Assembly (NCBI GenBank): GCA_020848435.1 | Contig: JADLAC010000033.1 | Coordinates: 1-64,000, forward strand | Source: Burkholderiales bacterium | GTDB lineage: Bacteria > Pseudomonadota > Gammaproteobacteria > Burkholderiales > WYBJ01 | Length of the DNA stretch: 64,000 nucleotides | Direction: 5' to 3' | In this document: positions 55,902 to 64,000 of the stretch, in pieces | Numbering within the stretch: position 1 is the stretch's first letter | Layout of the letters: every line of letters begins with the position of its first letter | Notes under the pieces: model-generated | The model's input: the letters and a program-made list of their open reading frames with translations, nothing else | What the model was told of the DNA's origin: nothing | Database searches by the model: none | Position numbers and translations under genes: made by a program

Positions 55902-56627
55902 ATGGCAGGTCACAGCAAGTGGGCCAACATCAAGCACAAGAAGGCGGCGCAAGACGCGCGCCGCGGCAAGGTGTTCACCCGTCTGATCAAGGAAATCACC
56001 GTGGCCGCCCGGCTGGGCGGGGCTGATCCGAATTCGAATCCGCGCTTGCGGCTTGCGATCGACAAGGCGCAGGTCCAGAACATGCCCAAGGACAACATCG
56101 AGCGCGCGATCAAACGCGGCACCGGCGATCTCGAAGGCGTGAGCTACGAGGAGGTGCGTTACGAGGGCTACGGCATCGGCGGCGCCGCCGTCATGGTGGA
56201 TTGCCTGACCGACAATCGCGCGCGCACGGTCGCGGAAGTGCGCCACGCCTTCACCAAGCACGGCGGCAATCTCGGCACCGACGGTTCGGTGGCATTCCAG
56301 TTCAAGCACTGCGGCCAGTTCGTGTTCGCGCCGGGCACCGACGAAGAGAAGCTCATGGACGCGACGCTCGAGGCGGGCGCGGAAGACGTGCTGACCAACG
56401 AAGACGGCAGCGTGGAAGTCATCAGCGCGCCGGCGGACTTCATGAGCGTGCAGGCGGCGCTGGTGCAAGCCGGGTTTAAGCCGGAGCTCGCCGAGATCAC
56501 CATGAAGCCCATGAACGAGACCGCGATGCGCGCTGACGAGGGCGCGAAGATGCAGCGTCTGCTCGATGCGCTGGAAGGCTTGGATGACGTGCAGGATGTG
56601 TACACCACCGCGGTCATCGACGAATGA
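55902..56627 (+). CDS. yebC: YebC/PmpR family transcriptional regulator or translation factor
   Basis: YebC proteins bind DNA or ribosomes; recent work ties some members to translating difficult peptide stretches. The 241-residue product starts [21 protein letters not shown], the exact family signature. The ATG at 55902 is preferred to a longer frame starting 93 bases upstream. It is divergent from the HerA-like gene across 104 bases and leads the ruvCAB run, the usual order. Confidence 0.96.
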   Translation: MAGHSKWANIKHKKAAQDARRGKVFTRLIKEITVAARLGGADPNSNPRLRLAIDKAQVQNMPKDNIERAIKRGTGDLEGVSYEEVRYEGYGIGGAAVMVDCLTDNRARTVAEVRHAFTKHGGNLGTDGSVAFQFKHCGQFVFAPGTDEEKLMDATLEAGAEDVLTNEDGSVEVISAPADFMSVQAALVQAGFKPELAEITMKPMNETAMRADEGAKMQRLLDALEGLDDVQDVYTTAVIDE

Positions 56628-56675
56628 TGCCGGCGTGGGCTCGCTCGCGGTAGCGCCGGGGCGGGCGGCACGGCC

Positions 56676-57200
56676 GTGAGCATACGCATCCTCGGCATCG
56701 ATCCGGGTTTGCGCGCCACTGGCTACGGTGTCCTCGACCGCAGCGGCAACCATCTTGTCTACATCGCCAGCGGCTGCGTGCGCGCCGAAGGTACGGCGCT
56801 GCCGGCGCGGCTCAAGACCATCCTCGAGGGGCTGAATGAAATCATCGCGCGTCACGCGCCGCACCAGGTCGCCATCGAGCAGGTGTTCGTGAACGTCAAT
56901 CCGAAGTCCACGCTGTTGCTCGGCCAGGCGCGCGGTACCGCGATCTGTGCCGCCGTGCTGTGCGGTCTGCCGATCGCGGAATACACGGCGCTGCAAATCA
57001 AGCAGGCGGTCGTGGGCAAGGGCCACGCCGCCAAGGGCCAAGTGCAAGAGATGGTGCGCCGGCTGCTCGGCTTGTCGGCGGCACCCGCCGCTGATGCCGC
57101 GGATGCGCTCGCCTGCGCGATATGCCATGCTCACGGCGGGCAAGGGCTCGGCGCCTTGCCCTCGGCCGGTTACCGCGTTCGGCGCGGGCGCCTGGTATGA
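56676..57200 (+). CDS. ruvC: Crossover junction endodeoxyribonuclease RuvC
   Basis: RuvC cuts Holliday junctions. The catalytic Asp is Asp9 in [12 protein letters not shown], with Glu near 68 (VAIEQVFVN) and the acidic pair in the [10 protein letters not shown] segment near 137-146. Length is 174 residues. The start is GTG at 56676. It begins the ruvC-ruvA-ruvB run, 48 bases after yebC. Confidence 0.96.
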   Translation: MSIRILGIDPGLRATGYGVLDRSGNHLVYIASGCVRAEGTALPARLKTILEGLNEIIARHAPHQVAIEQVFVNVNPKSTLLLGQARGTAICAAVLCGLPIAEYTALQIKQAVVGKGHAAKGQVQEMVRRLLGLSAAPAADAADALACAICHAHGGQGLGALPSAGYRVRRGRLV

Positions 57201-57333
57201 GCGCCCGCGGGGGCACCCAATGGCGTGGCGCCGGCGCGTGCGCCAACCATGGCCGCGATGTGCCGGCGATTCATGCGTTGCGGCCCGCGCCCGTCGCGAC
57301 GAACGCTGCGACCCTGCCGCAAGCACGCTTGCC

Positions 57334-57912
57334 ATGATCGGGCGTCTGAACGGCGTGTTGCTGGAAAAGAATCCGCCGCAGATCCTGGTCGACGTCGGCG
57401 GTCTCGCCTACGAAGTCGACGTGCCGATGAGCACGTTCTACAACCTGCCCCAGACCGGCACGCCGGTCACCTTGCATACGCACCTGGTGGTGCGCGAAGA
57501 CGCCCATCTGCTGTTCGGCTTCGGTACCGAGGCCGAGCGCAATGCGTTTCGCCAGCTCTTGCGCATCAGCGGCGTCGGTGCTCGTACCGCGCTTGCCGTG
57601 CTGTCGGGGTTATCGGTAGCGGACCTACAGCAGGCCATCGCCGCGCGCGATGCAGGACGCCTCACCAAGATTCCCGGCATCGGCAAGAAGACCGCCGAAC
57701 GCTTGCTGCTCGAGCTGCGCGACAAGCTCGACGTTCGCATCAGCGCAGGCGCGGGGGCGCCGAACGTTTCGGCAGGAAATGATGTGCTCCATGCGCTACT
57801 CGCGCTGGGCTACAACGACAAGGAGGCCGCCTGGGCGGTCAAGCAGATCGATGCGGCGCTGCCCCTCGCCGAAGCGATCCGACAGTGCCTCAAGCTCCTG
57901 TCGAAGCCGTAA
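57334..57912 (+). CDS. ruvA: Holliday junction DNA helicase subunit RuvA
   Basis: RuvA binds the four-way junction and guides RuvB. The 192-residue product has the N-terminal OB fold ([12 protein letters not shown]), the two helix-hairpin-helix motifs ([10 protein letters not shown] and [12 protein letters not shown]), and the C-terminal RuvB-binding three-helix domain. The ATG at 57334 gives the standard N-terminus; the longer open frame starts inside ruvC. The 133-base ruvC-ruvA gap shows nothing recognisable. Confidence 0.97.
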   Translation: MIGRLNGVLLEKNPPQILVDVGGLAYEVDVPMSTFYNLPQTGTPVTLHTHLVVREDAHLLFGFGTEAERNAFRQLLRISGVGARTALAVLSGLSVADLQQAIAARDAGRLTKIPGIGKKTAERLLLELRDKLDVRISAGAGAPNVSAGNDVLHALLALGYNDKEAAWAVKQIDAALPLAEAIRQCLKLLSKP

Positions 57913-57961
57913 GGCTGGAGCGCTTTGCGCAACCGGTGCGCGGGCCTACAATCCCTGCGCC

Positions 57962-59008
<1,047 letters not shown>

Positions 59009-59158
59009 GCGCATGGCGCGCGTCCGTCGCCTGCCTGGCGGAGGCGTCGGCGTTGTAAATCGAATCGCACTTGACCCGTTTCGGTCGCGCGTGCGTTTGA
59101 GCGGGTTCGGAGCGTAGAGCGAAGCGCGCCTCGGGGCTCGCCGCGCTATGCCATCGCC

Positions 59159-59563
59159 ATGACATCACCGTTGTACGAGCTGAAGCTGCGTGTTTATTGG
59201 GAGGATACCGATGGCGCCGGGATCGTCTACTACGCCAACTACCTCAAGTTCCTGGAGCGGGCACGTACGGAATGGCTGCGCTCGCGCGGTCACGACCAGA
59301 GCGAGCTCGCACGCGCGCAAGGCGTGGTCTTCGTCGTGCGCTCGCTGGCGGTCGAATTCCTGCGCCCGGCCCGTTTGGACGACGAGCTCATCGTGTCGGT
59401 GTCGGACGTAAAGGCCGGCGCCGGCACGCTCACCCTGGAGCAGGCGATCATGCGCGGCGACGAACGTCTCGTCAGCGCCGGCGTCAAATTGGCCTGTGTT
59501 AGAATCGCCGCGTTCCAGCCGAGCCGTATTCCGCGTGCGCTGCGCGCCTTGTTCTCCGGCTGA
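59159..59563 (+). CDS. ybgC: Tol-Pal system acyl-CoA thioesterase YbgC
   Basis: YbgC is a hotdog-fold thioesterase acting on short acyl-CoA or acyl-ACP and is linked to the Tol-Pal complex. The 134-residue protein has the catalytic segment YWEDTDGAGIVYYANYLKF near 13-31, with the nucleophile Asp18. It precedes tolQ by 24 bases, the standard order. Confidence 0.95.
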   Translation: MTSPLYELKLRVYWEDTDGAGIVYYANYLKFLERARTEWLRSRGHDQSELARAQGVVFVVRSLAVEFLRPARLDDELIVSVSDVKAGAGTLTLEQAIMRGDERLVSAGVKLACVRIAAFQPSRIPRALRALFSG

Positions 59564-59587
59564 CTCTCGGTCCGACCGTACAACTGA

Positions 59588-60274
59588 ATGAACGTCGCAG
59601 TCACGCAGGACCTCTCCGTCGTCAGCCTGATCGCGAATGCGAGCGTACTGGTCCAACTGGTGATGGCCGGGTTGCTGCTCGCGTCGCTCTTCTCCTGGTA
59701 CTACATCTTTCGCAAGTACTTCAGCCTGCGGCGCGCGCAGCAGCAGGCGGATCGGTTCGAAAAGGATTTCTGGTCGGGCGGCGACCTGAACGAGCTCTAC
59801 CAGGCGGCAGTCAATTCGCGCCACGGCTCGGGCAGCATGGAACGAATTTTCGAGTCGGGCTATCGGGAATTCACCAAGCTGCGCCGCCAGCCCGGGCAGA
59901 ACATGGCGGCGGTGATGGACGGTACGCGCCGCGCCATGCGCGCGACCTATCAGCGCGAGCTCGACGCGCTCGAGTCGCATCTTTCGTTTCTTGCCTCGGT
60001 GGGCTCGGTGAGTCCCTACGTGGGCTTGTTCGGTACCGTCTGGGGCATCATGAATTCGTTTCGCGGCCTCGCCAACGTGGCGCAGGCGACGCTGGCGCAA
60101 GTCGCTCCCGGCATCGCCGAGGCTTTGATCGCCACGGCCATGGGGCTATTCGCGGCCATCCCGGCGGTGGTCGCTTACAACCGCTTCGCTGGCGACGTCA
60201 ATCGGCTCGCCACGAGCTTCGACAGCTTCATGGAAGAGTTTTCCAACATCCTGCAACGGCAGGCGAACGTCTGA
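59588..60274 (+). CDS. tolQ: Tol-Pal system protein TolQ
   Basis: TolQ, with TolR, uses the proton motive force to move TolA. The 228-residue membrane protein has three helices (about 20-40, 135-160 and 170-195) and the MotA/TolQ/ExbB signature GLFGTVWGIMNSF near 143-155. It is followed by tolR after 16 bases. Confidence 0.96.
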   Translation: MNVAVTQDLSVVSLIANASVLVQLVMAGLLLASLFSWYYIFRKYFSLRRAQQQADRFEKDFWSGGDLNELYQAAVNSRHGSGSMERIFESGYREFTKLRRQPGQNMAAVMDGTRRAMRATYQRELDALESHLSFLASVGSVSPYVGLFGTVWGIMNSFRGLANVAQATLAQVAPGIAEALIATAMGLFAAIPAVVAYNRFAGDVNRLATSFDSFMEEFSNILQRQANV

Positions 60275-60290
60275 TCGGCGCACGCGTCCC

Positions 60291-60710
60291 ATGCTGATCG
60301 AACGCCGCAGTGGTCGCCGCCTCATGAACCAGATCAACGTCGTGCCCTACATCGACGTGATGCTGGTGCTGCTTGTGATCTTCATGGTGACCGCGCCGCT
60401 GGTGAACCCGGGCCAGGTGGATTTGCCCTCGGTCGGCAAGTCGAGTCAAGCGGCGGTTGCGCCGATGGAAGTCATCGTGCGTGCCGATGAGTCGATCTGG
60501 TTGCGCGATCGGAGCAGCACGGGCGACGAGGTGCGCATGGACCGTGCCCGACTGGTGCAGGCGATACGCGACAAGCAGCAGAAGGATCCGCAGCAGGCCG
60601 TCGTGATCGCCGCCGACAAGAACGTCCGTTACGAGGCGGTGCTCAACGTCATGGACATGCTGCAGCAGAACCAGGTCAGCAAGGTCGGGTTACTCGCCAA
60701 GCCGCGCTGA
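60291..60710 (+). CDS. tolR: Tol-Pal system protein TolR
   Basis: TolR forms the proton channel with TolQ. The 139-residue protein has one N-terminal helix with the conserved Asp22 (YIDVMLVLLVIFMV) and an ExbD-like periplasmic domain. The stop shares a base with the tolA start. Confidence 0.96.
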   Translation: MLIERRSGRRLMNQINVVPYIDVMLVLLVIFMVTAPLVNPGQVDLPSVGKSSQAAVAPMEVIVRADESIWLRDRSSTGDEVRMDRARLVQAIRDKQQKDPQQAVVIAADKNVRYEAVLNVMDMLQQNQVSKVGLLAKPR

Positions 60711-61573
60711 TGAGCACGATCGCCGATCGCGACCAACCGGGGAAGCTCGCCTCCGGCGTGATGGCGGTGGCGGTGCACGTCGCATTCTTCATGCTGCTCG
60801 TGTTCGGCGTGAGCTGGCAGCGGCGTGCGCCGGATACGGTGATGGTGGACCTGTGGAACAGCTTGCCGCCCATACCCGCGGTAAAGACACCGCCGCCGCC
60901 ACCGCCTGCACCGAGAATCGAGACGAAGCCGCCGCCGCCGGTGAAGGCCGAGCCCAAGCCACAGCCTAAACCGGCACCCGAGCCCAAGCCTGTCGCCAAG
61001 CCCGATATCGCGCTCGAAAAGGAAAAGCAGGACAAGGCGCGCCGCGAGCAGGCAGAGCGCGAGCGGCTCGAGCTGAAAAAGCGTGAAGACCAGGCCAAAG
61101 CGGACCAGCGCAAGCGCGACGAGCAGGCCAAGGTCGAGCAAAAGAAACGCGAAGACACCGAGCGCCAGCAGCTCGCGGCGCTGGAGAAGGAGCGTGCCGC
61201 CAAGGAAGCGGAACGCGCTCGCCTGGAAAAGGAGCAGCAGGAGGCGATAGAGCGCCTGCAACAGCAACAGGCGGCGGCGCTCAACAAGCAGGTCGATGAA
61301 TACCGATCCCGCATCTCCGAAAAGATCAGGCGCTACGTCAACAAGGAGCCTTGCGCCTCGCTCGGCAGCACCGAGATCGTCTTCGAAGCGATACTGTTGC
61401 CCGACGGCAACGTCTTGCCGCCACCGCGCATCCGTCGCTCGAGCGGCAACGCGGCTTGCGACGATGCGGTCATGCGAGCGGTGATGCGCGCACAGCCGCT
61501 GCCGTTGCCGCGCGATCCCGCGTTGTTCGCGCGCTTCCGGGAACTCAACCTGCAATTTCGACCTAATGAATAG
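60710..61573 (+). CDS. tolA: Tol-Pal system protein TolA
   Basis: TolA spans the periplasm and links TolQR to TolB/Pal. The 287-residue protein has one N-terminal helix (about 14-33), a Pro/Lys-rich segment (about 53-95), a long charged coil of Lys/Glu/Arg/Ala (about 100-190), and a short C-terminal globular domain with a conserved Cys pair (KEPCASLG and GNAACDDA). The domain is compact compared with E. coli TolA. Confidence 0.94.
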   Translation: MSTIADRDQPGKLASGVMAVAVHVAFFMLLVFGVSWQRRAPDTVMVDLWNSLPPIPAVKTPPPPPPAPRIETKPPPPVKAEPKPQPKPAPEPKPVAKPDIALEKEKQDKARREQAERERLELKKREDQAKADQRKRDEQAKVEQKKREDTERQQLAALEKERAAKEAERARLEKEQQEAIERLQQQQAAALNKQVDEYRSRISEKIRRYVNKEPCASLGSTEIVFEAILLPDGNVLPPPRIRRSSGNAACDDAVMRAVMRAQPLPLPRDPALFARFRELNLQFRPNE

Positions 61574-62978
61574 TTCCCCTCGGATTGCGGATGTGCCCAT
61601 GATTTCGATTGCATTTCGTCGCAGCCGCGCGCTGCGCCCAACCTGTCCCATCGCGAGTGCAGCAGCGATTCGCGCGCCAGGCCGACAGCGCTTCGTCTGG
61701 ACCTTCATCGTCCTGTTCGCCGCGCTATGGCTCGCGTTCGCTTCGCGCCTGGGTTGGGCCGCGCTTACGATTGAAATCATCGGTGGCGGCGAACGACAGA
61801 TCCCGGTTGCCATCGCGCCGCTCGCGGGCGAGGCCGGTTTGGAACAACGCATTTCCGAAATCGTCGCCGCGGACTTGGCCCGAAGCGGTCTTTTCCGCAT
61901 GATCGATCCCGGTGGCATTACGCCCATGCCGGTGGAGCCGGGCGAGGTCCGCTACGGCGATTGGAGTGCGCGCGGCGCAGAAGCGCTTGTCATAGGCGCG
62001 GTGACCCCCGCCGCCAACGGTCGATTCGAGCTGCGCTTCCGGTTGATGGACGTGCTGAAGCAGTCGCAGCTCGCGGGCTTCAGCTACAGCATTTCCAACG
62101 CTCAGGTGCGCAACACGGCGCATCGCATTGCCGACATCATCTACGAAAAACTGCTCGGCGTACCCGGCGCTTTCGCGACTCGCATCACCTACGTGGTCAA
62201 GCAAGGCACGCGCTTCGAGCTGCAAGTGGCGGATGCCGACGGCCATGGCGCGCAGACCGTGGTGGCATCGAACGAGCCTATCATTTCTCCGGCATGGTCG
62301 CCCGAAGGTAACCGCATCGCCTATGTCTCCTTCGAGCAACGCAAACCGATCGTCTACGTACAGACCTTGTCGAGCGGGCAGCGCCGGGTGCTCGCCAACT
62401 TTCGCGGCTCGAACAGCTCGCCCGCATGGTCTCCCGACGGGCGCCGGCTGGCGGTGGTGCTGACGCGGGACGGCAACTCGCAGATCTATTCGATCGACGC
62501 CGAGGGGGGCGGCATATCACGCTTGTCGAATAGCGCCAGCATCGACACCGAGCCTAATTTTTCGCCCGATGGCCAGTCGATATTGTTCACGTCCGATCGC
62601 GGCGGCAGCCCACAGATCTATCGGATGCCGGCGAGCGGGGGCGCGGTCGAGCGGCTCACCTTCGATGGCACGTACAACGTGTCGCCGCGTTATAGCCCGG
62701 ATGGCAAGAGCTTCGTCTACGTGCAGCGTAACGGCGGGCGTTTCAGCCTGATATTGCAAGAGCTCGGCACGCGCCAGGTGATTCCGCTCACTGAAGGCGC
62801 GATGGACGAATCGCCGAGCTTCGCACCGAATGGACGCATGGTCATGTACGCGTCCATACAGAGGGGGCGTGGTATATTAGCCGCCGTCTCCAATGACGGG
62901 CGGATCAAGCAGCGGCTGACCGTGCAGGCGGGCGACGTGCGCGAGCCTGCGTGGGGGCCGATGCAAAAGGGATTTTGA
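61566..62978 (+). CDS. tolB: Tol-Pal system protein TolB
   Basis: TolB is a periplasmic beta-propeller that binds Pal. The 470-residue product has at least five propeller repeats of the WSPDG type (ISPAWSPEGNR, SSPAWSPDGRR, TEPNFSPDGQS, VSPRYSPDGKS, ESPSFAPNGRM). The ATG at 61566 overlaps the tolA stop; an ATG at 61599 is possible. Either gives a long N-terminal arm before the hydrophobic signal helix (about residues 44-66), about 30-40 residues longer than usual. Confidence 0.94.
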   Translation: MNSSPRIADVPMISIAFRRSRALRPTCPIASAAAIRAPGRQRFVWTFIVLFAALWLAFASRLGWAALTIEIIGGGERQIPVAIAPLAGEAGLEQRISEIVAADLARSGLFRMIDPGGITPMPVEPGEVRYGDWSARGAEALVIGAVTPAANGRFELRFRLMDVLKQSQLAGFSYSISNAQVRNTAHRIADIIYEKLLGVPGAFATRITYVVKQGTRFELQVADADGHGAQTVVASNEPIISPAWSPEGNRIAYVSFEQRKPIVYVQTLSSGQRRVLANFRGSNSSPAWSPDGRRLAVVLTRDGNSQIYSIDAEGGGISRLSNSASIDTEPNFSPDGQSILFTSDRGGSPQIYRMPASGGAVERLTFDGTYNVSPRYSPDGKSFVYVQRNGGRFSLILQELGTRQVIPLTEGAMDESPSFAPNGRMVMYASIQRGRGILAAVSNDGRIKQRLTVQAGDVREPAWGPMQKGF

Positions 62979-63177
62979 ATAGCCACTTCTTCCAGCGCGC
63001 GGGCGTGGCGATGCTGCGGCGACTCCGTCCGCCCTCTCGTGCGTGAGGCCAATGCACCGGGATGCGCAGCGCTGGACCGCAGCTTCCTTCCGGCGGCCGG
63101 CCGATCCCAGCGCCAACGCGGAACGAAGCGTGATGCCGCCGGTCCATCGAACAATATTCCAATAACGGGGAATGGTG

Positions 63178-63741
63178 ATGAGAAGAATCCTCTTGAGTGC
63201 ATTACTCGTGAGCCTGCTCGCGGCATGCGCGAGCAAGGACGTGAAAGACGAAGGCGCTCCGGTCGAGGACCGCAAGCCCGCCGCGGTGACGGCGCCGCCA
63301 CCGCCGGCAACCACAACACCCCCGCAGAAGACGACGCCCCCGGTCGTGAAGCAGATCGAGACGCGGCCAGCAGTCGCCAACCCGCTCAAGGATCCGGGCA
63401 ACATTCTGTCGAAAAGAAGCGTTTTCTTCGACTTCGACAGTACCGCGGTGAAGGACGAGTTCAAGCCCGTGGTCAGCGCACATGCGAAATTCCTTACGGA
63501 TAATCGCGGGCGCCGCATGGTGATTCAAGGCAATACCGACGAGCGCGGCAGCCGCGAGTACAACCTCGCGCTCGGCCAGCGGCGTGCCGACAGCGTGAAG
63601 AAGATGATGATGCTGCTCGGGGCTACCGACGCGCAGATCGAAACCGTGAGCTTCGGCGAAGAGAAGCCGCGTTCGGCCGGAGGCGACGAATCCGCCTGGT
63701 CGCAGAATCGCCGCGCCGATATTGTCTACGACGGTGAATGA
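63178..63741 (+). CDS. pal: Peptidoglycan-associated lipoprotein Pal
   Basis: Pal ties the outer membrane to murein. The lipobox is LAAC with the lipidated Cys17. A Pro/Thr-rich linker (about 35-60) leads to an OmpA-like domain with the peptidoglycan-binding segment NTDERGSREYNLALGQRRADS. The ATG at 63178 is favoured because GGGGA lies seven bases upstream; an ATG six bases earlier is possible. The 199-base tolB-pal gap shows nothing recognisable. The stop overlaps the cpoB start. Confidence 0.95.
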   Translation: MRRILLSALLVSLLAACASKDVKDEGAPVEDRKPAAVTAPPPPATTTPPQKTTPPVVKQIETRPAVANPLKDPGNILSKRSVFFDFDSTAVKDEFKPVVSAHAKFLTDNRGRRMVIQGNTDERGSREYNLALGQRRADSVKKMMMLLGATDAQIETVSFGEEKPRSAGGDESAWSQNRRADIVYDGE

Positions 63742-64000
63742 GCGGCGCGCTTGACACCTCCGCCGCGGTGCCTCGTTTCGCGCACGCGCGCGGTGGGCTA
63801 CTAAGGCGCGCCGGCGGCGCCGCGCGATCAGTGCATCCCGCGTCCTTGCGCTCGGTTGTCGCCATCGCGGCGTTCATCTGTGTCGTTCCAGCGCCCGCCT
63901 CCAGCGCGTTGTTCGACGACGACGAAGCGCGCCGGCAGATCGCCGTCGAGCGCAAGCGCGTCGACGACGTGTCGGCGCGCATCTCCGCGCAGACCGAGCA
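63738..64000 (+). CDS. cpoB: Cell division coordinator CpoB (YbgF), cut by the window end
   Basis: CpoB couples Tol with murein synthesis. Only the first 87 codons are seen: a long polar N-terminus, a signal helix (about 44-58) and the start of the mature protein ALFDDDEARRQIAVERKR, which is the conserved N-terminal trimerisation coil. The ATG overlaps the pal stop (ATGA). The C-terminal TPR domain lies outside the window. Confidence 0.88.
   Translation, partial: MSGALDTSAAVPRFAHARGGLLRRAGGAARSVHPASLRSVVAIAAFICVVPAPASSALFDDDEARRQIAVERKRVDDVSARISAQTE

Overview
The window reads as a GC-rich chromosome segment from a betaproteobacterium, in the Burkholderiales/Nitrosomonadales sense. The inference rests on gene content and order: trpGDC-coq7, rplM-rpsI-argC, erpA/anmK/M23 peptidase/tyrS, an aa3-type cox operon with ctaG, DUF2970 and surf1, ftsYEX next to rpoH, TPR protein-lolB-ispE-tRNA-Gln-prs-rplY-pth-ychF, and yebC-ruvCAB-ybgC-tolQRAB-pal. 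Genes are packed tightly, and many neighbours share ATGA or GTGA stop/start overlaps. Most of the window is housekeeping DNA.

Layout. 1-3763: tryptophan genes trpG, trpD, trpC, then ubiquinone gene coq7, with a small antisense gene of unknown function between trpG and trpD. 3777-9820: OsmC-like and YdcF-like genes, ribosomal proteins L13 and S9 behind a strong promoter, argC, a coiled-coil membrane protein, a bactofilin, erpA and anmK. 9969-12576: divergent M23 peptidase and tyrS. 12598-17321: the most unusual part, described below. 17344-21939: comF facing the biotin operon bioB-F-C-D. 22132-30587: cytochrome oxidase genes and assembly factors. 30656-34185: rpoH, ftsX, ftsE, ftsY on the minus strand. 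34232-38306: two M16 peptidases, rsmD, coaD and a ferredoxin. 38307-43115: an ABC exporter of the GldA/GldF/GldG kind with a DUF4340 protein and mutM. 43156-50194: TPR protein, lolB, ispE, tRNA-Gln, prs, rplY, pth, ychF. 50195-53270: a small accessory islet (IS3 vestige, VapBC toxin-antitoxin, decayed fragments, an orphan nucleotide-cyclase-like protein) and the tiny ribosomal protein THX. 53327-64000: a DMT transporter, a HerA-like ATPase, yebC, ruvCAB and the Tol-Pal system, with cpoB cut by the window end.

Main discovery. Directly after tyrS lies a gene interrupted in frame by a TGA at 12886-12888. Reading the TGA as selenocysteine gives one continuous 180-residue protein with a U-G-S-C redox motif at residues 97-100. 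A perfect 8-bp hairpin with a GUG loop sits where a bacterial SECIS element should be. A standard gene caller would split or lose this gene. It is GTGA-coupled to a 353-residue protein of unknown function, and is followed by an HdrC-like iron-sulfur protein and an HdrB-like CCG-domain protein. Together they look like a selenium-dependent redox cassette.

Other points of interest are a near-perfect CIRCE (HrcA) operator over the rpoH promoter, a tRNA-Gln gene whose 5' end overlaps the ispE coding sequence, and a cox operon in which heme A synthase (ctaA) is missing from its usual place.
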